A DNA stretch of 64,000 bases from Clostridiales bacterium CHKCI006 (GCA_900018345.1 FCNA01000021.1:18226-82225); one strand, 5' to 3'; counted from the first letter of the stretch, positions 45,060 through 53,677 are shown. The notes: generated from the sequence alone by a model not told the origin. A program made the numbers and translations.

Positions 45060-46178
45060 CTATAAAAGTTCTTTCACACCATACAAGGCGGAATGCTTGG
45101 CGTAGAACTCCTGGCTGGCTTCGATCAGCTCGTCATCCATGATGTTCAGATAGCGTATGGTTGTATTCAGATGCTTATGCCCCAGGGCCTGCTGGATCAG
45201 CTCCAGCCGCCATCCGTCTTTCCGGCGTATATTGGCAAAGTACCGCCGAAGCATATGCGGAGTCAGATCAATCCCTGTCTTTTTCTCCATCCGTTTCAGC
45301 ATGTCATAGACGCTGTCCACTTTTAAAGGCTGTCCGGCGGTCTTTCCCGCGATATTGATGAACAGATAATTCTGATGCTGCAATAGTTTTCTGTACTCAG
45401 CCAGATAGTACATCAGGAAATCGAAGGAGTCATCGCTGATCCTGGCTTTTCGATATTCTGCGTTTTTAGCTCTGGCATCATTTTCGTTATCTTCACGGAA
45501 ATAAACGCCAATCATGCGGTTCCGGTAATCAATGTCGTGGACATAGTCTACACCAAGGATTTCCCCGATTCGGAATCCGGTTTCCGCAAGCAGCAGGATG
45601 AGGAGTTGATCCCGGCAGTTGGTACACGCCTGAAGGACTGTGATAATTTCATCGTGTTCCGCAGGCCGCACGTTCCGTTCTTCTTCCTGCAGGTAACCTT
45701 TGAACGCCTGAAAGCGGAGCCTCTTTTTTACGCCTACCGCATTGACTGCGAAGTGGTAATTATAGGACAGCACCTTCAGGCTCCCAAGCTGTTCATACAT
45801 TCCCTCGATATAAAGAAAGAACCTGAACACATCTTCCAGATATGCGTTGCAGGTTCCGTTGTGTATTACTTTTAAATTGTTCTTTTCTGTATGGTTCCCG
45901 GCTTTCAGCCAGTACAGGAAATCTACAAAGTGTTCATTCTGCCTTTCCAGATCCAGCTCATAAACCTGTGGGATTTCCATATGGATTTCATTCAGGTATT
46001 CCAGATAGTAGCATATAGAAAAGGCCGACCGTTTCACCGTATTAGGCGAACGATTGGCCTTGATTTTATATTTCAGATATTTGGATGGCAGCGGAACAAT
46101 GTCATACGTCTGGCAATCTTGGATGTAATAATATTTTGTACGCCCTTCTGTAAGGGTTTCTACCTTGTACCGTCTCAA
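45060..46178 (-). CDS. Tyrosine recombinase, TnpA-like (first of trio)
   Basis: Integrase of about 372 residues, close to Tn554 TnpA (361). SAM-like core-binding domain (about 40-150), catalytic Arg in ETGFRIGEIL, HxxR in TPHMLRRYFAN, His in LGHKHLNTT and Tyr in IRYLNI. The start is a TTG at 46178, 8 nt after AAGGAGG; no good ATG exists. A TATACT lies near 46220. Genes read from the interior towards the flavodoxin junction. Confidence 0.85.
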   Translation of the reverse strand: MRRYKVETLTEGRTKYYYIQDCQTYDIVPLPSKYLKYKIKANRSPNTVKRSAFSICYYLEYLNEIHMEIPQVYELDLERQNEHFVDFLYWLKAGNHTEKNNLKVIHNGTCNAYLEDVFRFFLYIEGMYEQLGSLKVLSYNYHFAVNAVGVKKRLRFQAFKGYLQEEERNVRPAEHDEIITVLQACTNCRDQLLILLLAETGFRIGEILGVDYVHDIDYRNRMIGVYFREDNENDARAKNAEYRKARISDDSFDFLMYYLAEYRKLLQHQNYLFINIAGKTAGQPLKVDSVYDMLKRMEKKTGIDLTPHMLRRYFANIRRKDGWRLELIQQALGHKHLNTTIRYLNIMDDELIEASQEFYAKHSALYGVKELL

Positions 46179-46302
46179 ACCGTTCGCCTCCTTTCCTCTA
46201 CGCAATACACAGTATACCGTGTTGTTTCACAAATAGCTACCACAAAATCCAACCAAAAACGGGATTTTTTCTCCGAAAACCGAAGCACTACCAACAGGCT
46301 GT

Positions 46303-46464
46303 TTACCCGCTGGCAGCGCCATCTGGATCTTCCTCTTTTTCTTTTGGATTCAGCATCCCGTCCAAACCAAAACTAATAGCAACCGCATGATCTATCTGCG
46401 ATAGCAATTCAGGAGTGATCGGCAGATTCTGATCTGTTGGCTTCAGGTCTTCCTTTTTATTCAA
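46303..46464 (-). CDS. Small protein, 53 residues, unknown
   Basis: TTG start 5 nt after the strong GGGAGGGAG box, then 53 codons ending in TAA. Composition is acidic with a likely helix (ELLSQIDHAVAISFGLDGML) and a charged tail KEKEEDPDG. No family recognised. It lies 55 nt downstream of mazF on the same strand. The ribosome binding site and clean frame support it, but the short length leaves doubt. Confidence 0.5.
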   Translation of the reverse strand: MNKKEDLKPTDQNLPITPELLSQIDHAVAISFGLDGMLNPKEKEEDPDGAASG

Positions 46465-46519
46465 ATTTCTCCCTCCCGCTTTCTCTTGGAAAATAAAGAA
46501 ACTGTGCTGATATTCTGTA

Positions 46520-46897
46520 TTATTTTAATCCAGAGGCACTGTTCTGTTCAATCCCGATGCTGATTGCAAGGGCTTCATTTACCGCCTCCATTGCGGTTTC
46601 GTCCAACCGACCTATGTAATCGCCAAGCCTGCTTCGGTCAATGGTGCGTACCTGTTCCAGCAGGACAATGGAGTTACATCGCAGGCCCTCTGTACTGATT
46701 GGCAAAAAAACATGGGTAGGCAGCCGGTGTTTTCTTTGTCTGCTGGTAATGGACGCCGCGATCACGGTGGGGCTGAAATGGTTGCCGACATCATTCTGTA
46801 TGATCAACACAGGCCGGACGCCGCCCTGTTCACTTCCTATGATTGGCCGGAGATCCGCATAATACAGATCCCCTCGTTTAATTTCTTTCAATTCCAT
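46520..46897 (-). CDS. mazF: MazF/PemK-family endoribonuclease toxin
   Basis: Sequence-specific mRNA interferase fold, 125 residues. KRGDLYYADLRPIIGSEQGGVRPVLIIQND is the N-terminal strand region with the conserved catalytic Arg (GGVRPVLI), and SPTVIAASITSRQ supplies the conserved Ser/Thr. Start at 46897 after GGAGGTGGC. No MazE-like (AbrB or RHH) antitoxin lies upstream; the preceding gene is unrelated by sequence. It may be a solitary toxin or act as an element regulator. Confidence 0.85.
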   Translation of the reverse strand: MELKEIKRGDLYYADLRPIIGSEQGGVRPVLIIQNDVGNHFSPTVIAASITSRQRKHRLPTHVFLPISTEGLRCNSIVLLEQVRTIDRSRLGDYIGRLDETAMEAVNEALAISIGIEQNSASGLK

Positions 46898-46914
46898 GCC
46901 ACCTCCAAACATTT

Positions 46915-47349
46915 TCAGAGGCCCATTTCTAAGGCTGCCTGCTGTTCCTCTCTTGCAAGTGCGTCCACTTCCGCACGGGCGACCATTTCTTCTTCCATAT
47001 CGATATAAGCCTGAAACAATTCTCTGGTTACCATCGGAAACTTTGCGGGCGGCATTTGACCTGTGCGGATAGCATCCAGCAGAGAAACCACCTGATCTTT
47101 CAATTCCTTTGTTTTGCATTGTGTAATACATCCGCTCTCCATTTTCAGGAGTGGGCGATCCAACATGTCCGTCAGCAGAACCTGCCCGGCACAGTCTTTC
47201 CATGTATAGAGAAACCCGGAGATGTTCTCCGGAGTCATATTAAAAACATATTGCTGTGTACGGATTCCTTTCAGGGTGCTGACATTTGCGTACCCTACAT
47301 AGAATCCGTCCATAGCATTTAATACCTGATTGATTTCGTCCTTTGTCAT
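46915..47349 (-). CDS. Hypothetical protein of mobile element
   Basis: About 144 residues, cytoplasmic, starting at 47349 after GGAGGAAAACCT. The region YVGYANVSTLKGIRTQQYVFNMTPENISGFLYTWKDC suggests an alpha/beta fold; the C-terminal third is a charged helix (MEEEMVARAEVDALAREEQQAALEMGL). No family recognised. 17 nt before mazF, so co-transcribed with it; an antitoxin role cannot be excluded but nothing shows it. Confidence 0.65.
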   Translation of the reverse strand: MTKDEINQVLNAMDGFYVGYANVSTLKGIRTQQYVFNMTPENISGFLYTWKDCAGQVLLTDMLDRPLLKMESGCITQCKTKELKDQVVSLLDAIRTGQMPPAKFPMVTRELFQAYIDMEEEMVARAEVDALAREEQQAALEMGL

Positions 47350-47877
47350 AGGTTTTCCTCCAATCTTTGCTATGTAAAAGGCAGGCAGCCTGGTTTTAGG
47401 CAGACTGCCGCCTTGTGATATCAATCGTTTTGTGCTTGCCAGTATTTATCCCCGATTTCCCCTGGCACGGGAACACACCAAACGGCCATGGCTTTGGCCT
47501 CATAGGAATCTCACCTCCCCGTGGATCTCACGGGGCCGCCCTCATTGGCTGCGACGGCTCACGGCAGAACAAGAAAAAGCCGCTTCAACGCTCGGCCTGT
47601 GACTGGACGGAAGTACCATTATAACCCTCTGCCTGTCATCGCCTTCGGTGCGGTTGCCCCGCATCGTCTGATCCATGAACCGGGAAATCTTCCTTCTTTC
47701 TTCTGCGGTGTAAAGAAGTTTCCCTGATTCCAATCATGTGGCTTGCCAACTCCTGCCGACAACAGAGGGGAAGTATCTGGTATGCTGCATATGCGGTTTT
47801 CAAGGTGCCAGAGGGTGGATAGAAAATCCCCCTCACTTTACATGCCGAAAAGTGAGGGGGCCTACAACCGGAAATTT
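47350..47877. other. Non-coding stretch with hairpins, element type
   Basis: CCCCGTG-GATCT-CACGGGG (47517-47535) and a 12-bp perfect hairpin CCCCCTCACTTT / AAAGTGAGGGGG (47828-47860) just after the sigma-factor gene. The second is followed on the minus strand by ATTTTCT and may end its transcript. A minus-strand 33-codon frame (ATG near 47824-47735 region, rich in Arg) has only weak support, so no gene is called. Confidence 0.5.
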
Positions 47878-48387
47878 TTAAATTTCTATCATTTTTTTGA
47901 TTTTGTCATAGAGTTTCCGGAGCCGCTTGCTGATCGCTTGCTGGGAAACGCCATAAATCTCACCGAGTTTCTGCTCGGAAAGCTCCTGGCCATGCCGAAG
48001 CCAGAGCAGCTTCTGGTCTTCCGCATCCAGCAGAGGAAGGACTTCTCTGAGCTTGTCCAAAAAGATGTTATTCAGAACTTTCTCAGCCACATCCTGATCC
48101 GAGTCGAATAAAACATCACGATCACGAAACTCCTGCGTTGGCAACATATCAATGGAAATGTCCTGATTGTTGATTGACCGTTCCTCCAGATACTTCTGCC
48201 GCCGCTGATTCCGGTAGAACTCCTTAAAATCATCCTCTGTCACTTCCATCAGCATCCCGTGCAGAGGAATAAAACGCTTATCCTTATAGGATGAATCACT
48301 TTCGCAGAGCGCACAGTACGCTTCATATGTAAGCTCCTGATACCCTCCGTCTTTTATAATAAATACCTTTTTGGGTGCATATTTCAC
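47878..48387 (-). CDS. Sigma-70-family RNA polymerase sigma factor of mobile element
   Basis: About 169 residues. The C-terminal region 4 helix-turn-helix reads LSEQKLGEIYGVSQQAISKRLRKLYDKIK. Region 2 is not obvious; the N-terminal 60 residues are element-specific (PKKVFIIKDGGYQELTYEAYCALCE). Proteins of this kind occur in Clostridia conjugative elements and probably direct element transcription. The start is GTG at 48387, and its GGAGG box forms the 3' arm of a large hairpin. Confidence 0.8.
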   Translation of the reverse strand: MKYAPKKVFIIKDGGYQELTYEAYCALCESDSSYKDKRFIPLHGMLMEVTEDDFKEFYRNQRRQKYLEERSINNQDISIDMLPTQEFRDRDVLFDSDQDVAEKVLNNIFLDKLREVLPLLDAEDQKLLWLRHGQELSEQKLGEIYGVSQQAISKRLRKLYDKIKKMIEI

Positions 48388-48395
48388 CTGTAGAT

Positions 48396-48440
48396 CCTCC
48401 GTTTCGTCTGAATTTTGGGGAAAATTCAGACGGACGGAGG
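48396..48440 (-). promoter_or_regulatory. Hairpin sequestering the sigma-factor Shine-Dalgarno sequence
   Basis: Minus-strand arms: outer CCTCCGT with ACGGAGG (48434-48440 with 48396-48402) and inner GTCTGAATTTT with AAAATTCAGAC, loop CCCC. GGAGG of the outer arm is the ribosome binding site of the sigma gene, nine bases before its GTG. The fold would block initiation unless opened by heat, a protein or a second RNA. Confidence 0.65.
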
Positions 48441-49019
48441 CCCCCTGCAGGAAGGGCGGCGCTGCCTGTCAAGAGGTAGCCATCGCCATTTTCCGACAAA
48501 TAGAAAATGCGCTCGCCAAAAGACGAGCGCATAACGCCAACAAAAATAACTACAAGATGGGAATAAAGGCAGAAATGTGGCAAAAGATGTCGAATAGAAA
48601 AATACCGCAATCCCCTGGAGGACTGCGGTATATAAAAGACATTTTTTATTTCCTGGCGGATGTTCGCCGGTTCCTATGTACCTCTTTGCCATGTTCTCCC
48701 CTTACGGGGATAACTGACAGGAAAGGTGTAGTTTTCCCCCCCCTCATCCATTTTTGATGAGGGTATTATAAAAGGGGATTTTTAGGAATTAAGTAGCTTT
48801 CTCTTAGCTTTTGCCGAGGCCCGCCGCAAATTTTTACAAGAAATTGCAAAATAAAGAAAGCTATGTGATTTTGCTTATTGTATCCACCTGTTTTTGTATT
48901 TGATTTGTTTGTTTTGTCTGTGTAGAAAGTCTGACAAGACTTTCTACATCTTATTTTTCTATTCTACCAAGGGTACACTATACTTGTCAACAAATTTATG
49001 TAGGCAGGAGGGTTGGCAA
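48441..49019. other. Hairpin-rich intergenic stretch
   Basis: No gene. Four further inverted repeats: ATGCGCTCG / CGAGCGCAT (48508-48533), ATACCGCA / TGCGGTAT (48601-48632), CCCTCATC / GATGAGGG (48741-48763) and TGTAGAAAGTC / GACTTTCTACA (48921-48948). Stem-loops of this density are unlike the host part of the window. Confidence 0.6.
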
Positions 49020-49250
49020 GTGGAGTATGGAACCATTCGGATCAAGCTGGATGAACTATTAAAGGAATCCGGCCTCAGTAAAAATATGTTGAGCCACCGG
49101 GCAGAGATGCAGCGGACACAAATTAACAATTACTGTAGGAACCAGATCACTCGATTGGATATTGATGTTCTCGCTCGACTATGTACGGTATTGAATTGTG
49201 AGATCTGTGATCTGCTGGAATTTGTGCCACCAGAAGAAAAGAAAGAATGA
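49020..49250 (+). CDS. Xre-family helix-turn-helix regulator
   Basis: Small repressor-type protein of 76 residues: IKLDELLKESGLSKNMLSHRAEMQRTQINNYCRN is the Cro/CI helix-turn-helix, then ITRLDIDVLARLCTVLNCEICDLLEF. GTG start at 49020 after GGAGGGTTGGC. It is transcribed away from the minus-strand element genes and ends in a strong terminator, which fits a control gene of the element. Confidence 0.85.
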   Translation: MEYGTIRIKLDELLKESGLSKNMLSHRAEMQRTQINNYCRNQITRLDIDVLARLCTVLNCEICDLLEFVPPEEKKE

Positions 49251-49251
49251 G

Positions 49252-49294
49252 ACTCGCAGGAAAGAGGTTTATGCTCTAACCTGCGAGTTTTTTT
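49252..49294 (+). terminator. Intrinsic terminator
   Basis: ACTCGCAGG / CCTGCGAGT with T-run after the Xre gene. Confidence 0.85.
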
Positions 49295-49423
49295 ATAAGG
49301 TTATATAAGTTTGCAGCTTGAGAAATCAATCCGCTTTTCTTTAAATAGTCGACCAGAACTTCCTCACAGTATGGTATACTACGAGTGGGACTCCTGGCTC
49401 CCAAATAGAGGGTAATTATAATA

Positions 49424-49446
49424 TCTTGACTGAATTTTGACTTTTA
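49424..49446 (+). promoter_or_regulatory. Direct-repeat operator upstream of the two-component genes
   Basis: TATCTTGAC-N5-TTTGAC: two TTGAC repeats 11 bp apart (49426 and 49437). The same pattern occurs before the lipoprotein gene (51430-51452). OmpR-family regulators bind such direct repeats. Confidence 0.6.
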
Positions 49447-49489
49447 CAAGAGATAATAAAAGGCAAATAGCGAAAGGATGAACTTGCTT

Positions 49490-50164
49490 ATGCAATACAA
49501 AATTTTGATCGTAGATGACGAACCGATGCTGACAGAGCTTTTGGCCGACTATCTGGGTGATATGGGATATCTGCCTTTTATGGCTACCGATAGTGTACAA
49601 GCCATGGAAAAACTGAAAGAATCTCCTGACCTAATCCTGCTGGATATCAACATGCCAGGTATGGATGGTTTGGAACTTTGCAAAACCATACGGGATGAAG
49701 TCACTTGTCCCATCCTGTTTCTTACTGCACGAGATGCAGAACAGGATAAAATTAACGGTTTGCTCATTGGTGGCGATGATTATATTACCAAGCCATTCAG
49801 TCTTCCGGAAGTTGCTGCCAGAATCTCTGCTCACTTGCGTAGAGAGGCACGTACGCATGATTCTTCACGATTGTTGGCCTCTCAGGAGCTTCTGGTAAAT
49901 CTTTCCCGCCGTACAGTGCATTTTAAGGGGACAGAAATTGAATTTTCCAAGAGGGAATTTGATATTTTGGAGCTTCTACTAACTCATGCCGGGCAGGTCT
50001 TTGATCGGGAACGAATCTATGAATCTGTGTGGGGGCTGGATGCTTCCGGAGATAGCGGTGTAGTAAAGGAACATATCCGTAAAATCCGGCAAAAACTGCA
50101 AAGTGTTGCAGGAGAGGACTATATTGAAACTGTCTGGGGGGTTGGCTATCGATGGAAACAATAA
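49490..50164 (+). CDS. OmpR-family response regulator
   Basis: Two-domain regulator of 224 residues. Receiver domain with phospho-acceptor Asp in LILLDINMPGMDG, acidic pocket VDDEP and Lys in YITKPFSLPEV; C-terminal winged helix (EIEFSKREFDILELLLTHAGQVFDRERIYESVWG, about 135-170). Start at 49490 spaced from GAAAGG; an ATG at 49478 is too close to the box. The stop overlaps the kinase start by 13 nt. Confidence 0.93.
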   Translation: MQYKILIVDDEPMLTELLADYLGDMGYLPFMATDSVQAMEKLKESPDLILLDINMPGMDGLELCKTIRDEVTCPILFLTARDAEQDKINGLLIGGDDYITKPFSLPEVAARISAHLRREARTHDSSRLLASQELLVNLSRRTVHFKGTEIEFSKREFDILELLLTHAGQVFDRERIYESVWGLDASGDSGVVKEHIRKIRQKLQSVAGEDYIETVWGVGYRWKQ

Positions 50165-51435
50165 AATTCCGTGGACTTCGTAGTTCCTTTATCTTGTATG
50201 TATTGACTACATTGGTTGTTGTAGCAATCCTGTCCGGTCTGACAATTTGGGGCTGTGTAACTCTCCAAAAAACTTTATTACCTGACTCCAATCTGGTCTA
50301 TCTCACAATCCAACGGAGCGATTCCGATGGAAATGAAACAACGACTACGGTTCCAATGCCCTTGAATGATGTGTTGAAAGAAATCCCTTCTATGATTTCT
50401 ATGGAAGATACAGAAGGTGATATTTTGTCTGGCGAACAGAATGTAAAATACTCTGTAACAAAAATAGAAAATAGTTTTACTGCCCTTTCTCCCAAGCGGC
50501 AACTTGTTTATCAGGCCAGTCAAATCGGAATGATAGCTTTACCTGTATTTTTTTCCCTGGTAGGAATACTTCTCTGTGGCCTTTTATTTTACCGAAAAAA
50601 ATTGAAAATACCTATCTCGCTATTAACCTCGGCCACAAAACAGATTGCAGATCAAAACCTGGACTTTCAGATTTCTTATCCCAGCGCAGACGAGATGGGA
50701 GCGCTGTGCGCTTCTTTTGAGCAAATGAGGCAAATTTTGAAAGAAAATAATCAAAAGTTGTGGGATATGCTGGAAGAACGCAGACGTCTCCAGGGGTCTG
50801 TAGCTCATGATCTGAGAAATCCCATTGCCATTATCCAAGGCTACGCCCAATATCTTCAGCTCAGTCTCTCTGGTGATAAGATCAGCAGAGAAAAAATATC
50901 TTCTGTAGTTGCCAATATACTTCATACTTCACACCGGTTGGAACGATATACAGACTCTCTCCGCACAATCAGCCGACTGGAGGAATTGGAAGTACAGGTT
51001 CAGCCAGTAAATTTTGCCTCGCTTTCGTCCGATATGCGAGAAGATTTAAGTTTATTGACAGAAGAAAAGAATTTAGAATTGGATTGGGAAAATACAGTTG
51101 TTGAGGAAGGATTGAATTTAGATACTAAGATTCTATATCGCATTTTAGAAAATTTGATTGGCAATGCTGTTCGATTTGCTAATCGAAAAATAAAGGTTCA
51201 ATTTTCTTATTGCCAGGGACTTTTAACAACCACAGTATCCGATGATGGCCCAGGATTCCCTCAAAAGGTATTAAATAGTAAGGACAGTTATGCCTATATG
51301 GGGAGTGATGATGAAAATCATCTTGGCATGGGACTGGCTATTTGTCGAGTTCTCTGCCGGAAACATGGCGGACAGCTAACCTTATCAAACTCTGACCAGG
51401 GTGGTGCTGTTATAAAATTTGTCTTGCTATCTTGA
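50152..51435 (+). CDS. Sensor histidine kinase
   Basis: Membrane kinase of 427 residues. Two transmembrane helices (about 12-40 and 125-150) enclose an 85-residue extracellular sensor. A HAMP-type region follows, then the H-box VAHDLRNPIAIIQGYAQYL with the phosphorylated His, and the ATP lid motifs LENLIGNAVRFA (N box) and DDGPGFP (G1), GMGLAICRVL (G2). Partner of the regulator encoded just before it. Confidence 0.92.
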   Translation: METIKFRGLRSSFILYVLTTLVVVAILSGLTIWGCVTLQKTLLPDSNLVYLTIQRSDSDGNETTTTVPMPLNDVLKEIPSMISMEDTEGDILSGEQNVKYSVTKIENSFTALSPKRQLVYQASQIGMIALPVFFSLVGILLCGLLFYRKKLKIPISLLTSATKQIADQNLDFQISYPSADEMGALCASFEQMRQILKENNQKLWDMLEERRRLQGSVAHDLRNPIAIIQGYAQYLQLSLSGDKISREKISSVVANILHTSHRLERYTDSLRTISRLEELEVQVQPVNFASLSSDMREDLSLLTEEKNLELDWENTVVEEGLNLDTKILYRILENLIGNAVRFANRKIKVQFSYCQGLLTTTVSDDGPGFPQKVLNSKDSYAYMGSDDENHLGMGLAICRVLCRKHGGQLTLSNSDQGGAVIKFVLLS

Positions 51436-51460
51436 CCAAAATTTGACCTTTATCTATTAA
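51430..51460 (+). promoter_or_regulatory. Promoter with regulator repeats before the lipoprotein-ABC operon
   Basis: TTGACC (51432-51437), 17 bp, TATTAA (51455-51460). The -35 is the first of two TTGAC repeats spaced 11 bp, matching the site upstream of the response regulator. This ties the transporter operon to that regulator. Confidence 0.6.
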
Positions 51461-51518
51461 GATCTCCTTGTATTCAAAAAGCTGTGTTTTGCAGCAATCA
51501 CACAAGGAGGTCTTTTTT

Positions 51519-52931
51519 ATGCACAAAAAATGGATTGCATTATTGCTGGCTGGCTTGGTCATTTGTAACCTTTCTGCCTGCGGTAACGGTAACTCTGATC
51601 AGAACATCAGCCAAGGAAACGAGTACAGCAGTATAGGAGATCAGGGCAATCAAAATACGCAGGCATCGGATAAAACCAATTCGGCAAGCGGCCTGACGTC
51701 GCTCATTCATCGGACTGGTCTGTTCAATCGTTATTGTAGTACGGAGGACGGTTTTTATTACCTGACGGAGGAAGATTCGGAACTTGCGGATGGCAGTTAT
51801 GCCCCTCATCTGATGTATATGGATTATGCCACCTGTCAGGAGGTATATCTTTGCAGCGATAGCAGCTGCCAGCATAATACAGAAGATTGTACTTCTGTCC
51901 TGGCTGGAGCGTCTTCGGATGGTCGAATTTTTATCTGGGATGGATACTTGTATTTCCTTGACCGCTCTCCAGATACCAGTGGCTCTACCATCATTAATAT
52001 TCTTGGAGATTCCGGATCTGCCAATGTTGAAGCAGATCAGGCTGAGTTATATCGTATGAATCTGGACGGTTCGGGACGGGAGCGTATTTACAGTTTTGAC
52101 GCTGATGCCACAGTGGAGGATGTAGCTCTGGGGAGTAATAGTGGCTTATATTTTGTTACAAAGAAATTGGGAGCAAGCGATTCTGGTTCAGGTACCTATA
52201 CCACAACATCTGATCGGCAACTCATCTGCTTGAATCCGAACAGTGGCGAGGCCAAATCCGTCTGCTCTCTGGATTTTGGCGATGGTCTGAATTGGGAAAT
52301 CATCGGTTCATCAGATGATAAAGTTATATTGAAAGCATATCAGTATCCCGATGGTATGACGGAGGAAGAAGCTGCCGCTTTGGATGAAAACAGCTATCTG
52401 GATCTCCTGAAAAACAGCCAGATTGTCTATGCTTCTTTGGAACTTTCTACTGGGGAAAAAACTCAGGTGTATTCTCAAGCTGCCGGAGGAAATTCCTCCT
52501 CTGAAGCGGTCTTGGATGGATGTCTGTATGCCTCTAATGAGTCAAGCCAAGACATTGTGAAAATCGATCTTGCTACAGGAGAAAAAAGCACTTTGTGCAG
52601 TCTGGAAAACAATTATCTGTATGGTACGCTGGGAAATTATTTGTGCTGTACCAGCCATGATTTGACAGCGGATTATGGATATTACTTAGTAAATGTGGAA
52701 ACTGGAGAAATCTCGCACTGTAGTTTGACTAACCAAGCCCTGGGATGGAGACTGGATCTGATGACTATGGCCGGAGACCGTGCGTTGGTGGTCTACGACT
52801 ATGAATATACACCTTTAGGAGACGACTCCTATGATATTACCCGGTATCAATACGGATTGATTTCTATGGATGATCTTCTGAACAGTGTACCGAACTACAC
52901 ACCGATCCAAATGGTTGGGGAGGGAATTTAA
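51519..52931 (+). CDS. Lipoprotein with predicted beta-propeller (DUF5050-like)
   Basis: Exported protein of 470 residues. Signal peptide KKWIALLLAGLVICNLSAC ends with the lipobox Cys. The rest is low-complexity then a series of strand-turn blocks (for example LYRMNLDGSGRERIYSFD, LICLNPNSGEAKSVCSLD, LSTGEKTQVYS, IDLATGEKSTLCSLENN) typical of propeller blades in DUF5050/TolB-like proteins. Several Cys pairs are present. Start at 51519 after AAGGAGG. It ends 2 nt before the ABC ATPase, so it is probably part of the transporter system, perhaps as ligand sensor or immunity factor. Confidence 0.78.
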   Translation: MHKKWIALLLAGLVICNLSACGNGNSDQNISQGNEYSSIGDQGNQNTQASDKTNSASGLTSLIHRTGLFNRYCSTEDGFYYLTEEDSELADGSYAPHLMYMDYATCQEVYLCSDSSCQHNTEDCTSVLAGASSDGRIFIWDGYLYFLDRSPDTSGSTIINILGDSGSANVEADQAELYRMNLDGSGRERIYSFDADATVEDVALGSNSGLYFVTKKLGASDSGSGTYTTTSDRQLICLNPNSGEAKSVCSLDFGDGLNWEIIGSSDDKVILKAYQYPDGMTEEEAAALDENSYLDLLKNSQIVYASLELSTGEKTQVYSQAAGGNSSSEAVLDGCLYASNESSQDIVKIDLATGEKSTLCSLENNYLYGTLGNYLCCTSHDLTADYGYYLVNVETGEISHCSLTNQALGWRLDLMTMAGDRALVVYDYEYTPLGDDSYDITRYQYGLISMDDLLNSVPNYTPIQMVGEGI

Positions 52932-52933
52932 AG

Positions 52934-53677
52934 ATGCTGGAATTGCAAAATATTACGAAACACTATGGTACCAAGCAGGCCCTGGATCATATATCTCTGA
53001 CATTGGAGAATGGCATTTATGGTCTTCTTGGGCCAAACGGAGCAGGAAAGTCAACATTGATGAATATCATCACTGGCAATTTGAAACCCACTTCCGGTAT
53101 GGTGCTTTGGAATGGGAAAAATGCCCATGATATGGGCGCAGCCTATCGAAGTCTGCTGGGATATGCTCCCCAGCAGCAAGGTCTTTATGATACTTTTACC
53201 GGAATTCGGTTTCTTTCCTATATGGCTACCTTGAAAGGAATCTCAAAGAAAGAGCAGAAAGGTGAAATCCAGAGGGTTCTGGACTATGTGAATTTGACAG
53301 AAAAAGCATACCGGCCCATTGGCACCTATTCGGGCGGAATGAAGCAGCGCATCCTGGTTGCTCAAGCTATTTTAGGCGATCCACATCTGGTCGTTTTGGA
53401 TGAGCCTACTGCCGGATTAGATCCAAAAGAGCGAGTGAGAATCCGGGAAAATATCCGCAACATTTCTGGGGACAAAATCATCTTGGTATCTACTCATGTG
53501 GTTTCTGATATTGAATCGATTGCGAATGAGATTATCCTTCTCCGGGAGGGAAAGATTGTAGACCACGATACCGTACCAAGTCTTTGTAAAAAACACGGAG
53601 ATGTGAAGAACCTGGAGCAAGTCTATTTGCAGGTATTTGGAGAGGAGGAAGCCAATGACAGCTCTCATACGATTTGA
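52934..53677 (+). CDS. ABC transporter ATP-binding protein
   Basis: ATPase of 247 residues for the large permease encoded next. Walker A GPNGAGKST, signature YSGGMKQR, Walker B LVVLDEPTAGLD, and a VSTHVVSD switch. Form and context match ABC-2/BcrA-type exporters of antimicrobial peptides, with which two-component systems are often paired. Overlaps the permease by 23 nt. Confidence 0.92.
   Translation: MLELQNITKHYGTKQALDHISLTLENGIYGLLGPNGAGKSTLMNIITGNLKPTSGMVLWNGKNAHDMGAAYRSLLGYAPQQQGLYDTFTGIRFLSYMATLKGISKKEQKGEIQRVLDYVNLTEKAYRPIGTYSGGMKQRILVAQAILGDPHLVVLDEPTAGLDPKERVRIRENIRNISGDKIILVSTHVVSDIESIANEIILLREGKIVDHDTVPSLCKKHGDVKNLEQVYLQVFGEEEANDSSHTI

Noticed and set aside
47542..47733. 63-codon minus-strand frame after the sigma-factor gene
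   Set aside because: TTG start without a clear ribosome binding site and an overlapping alternative frame; no recognised family.
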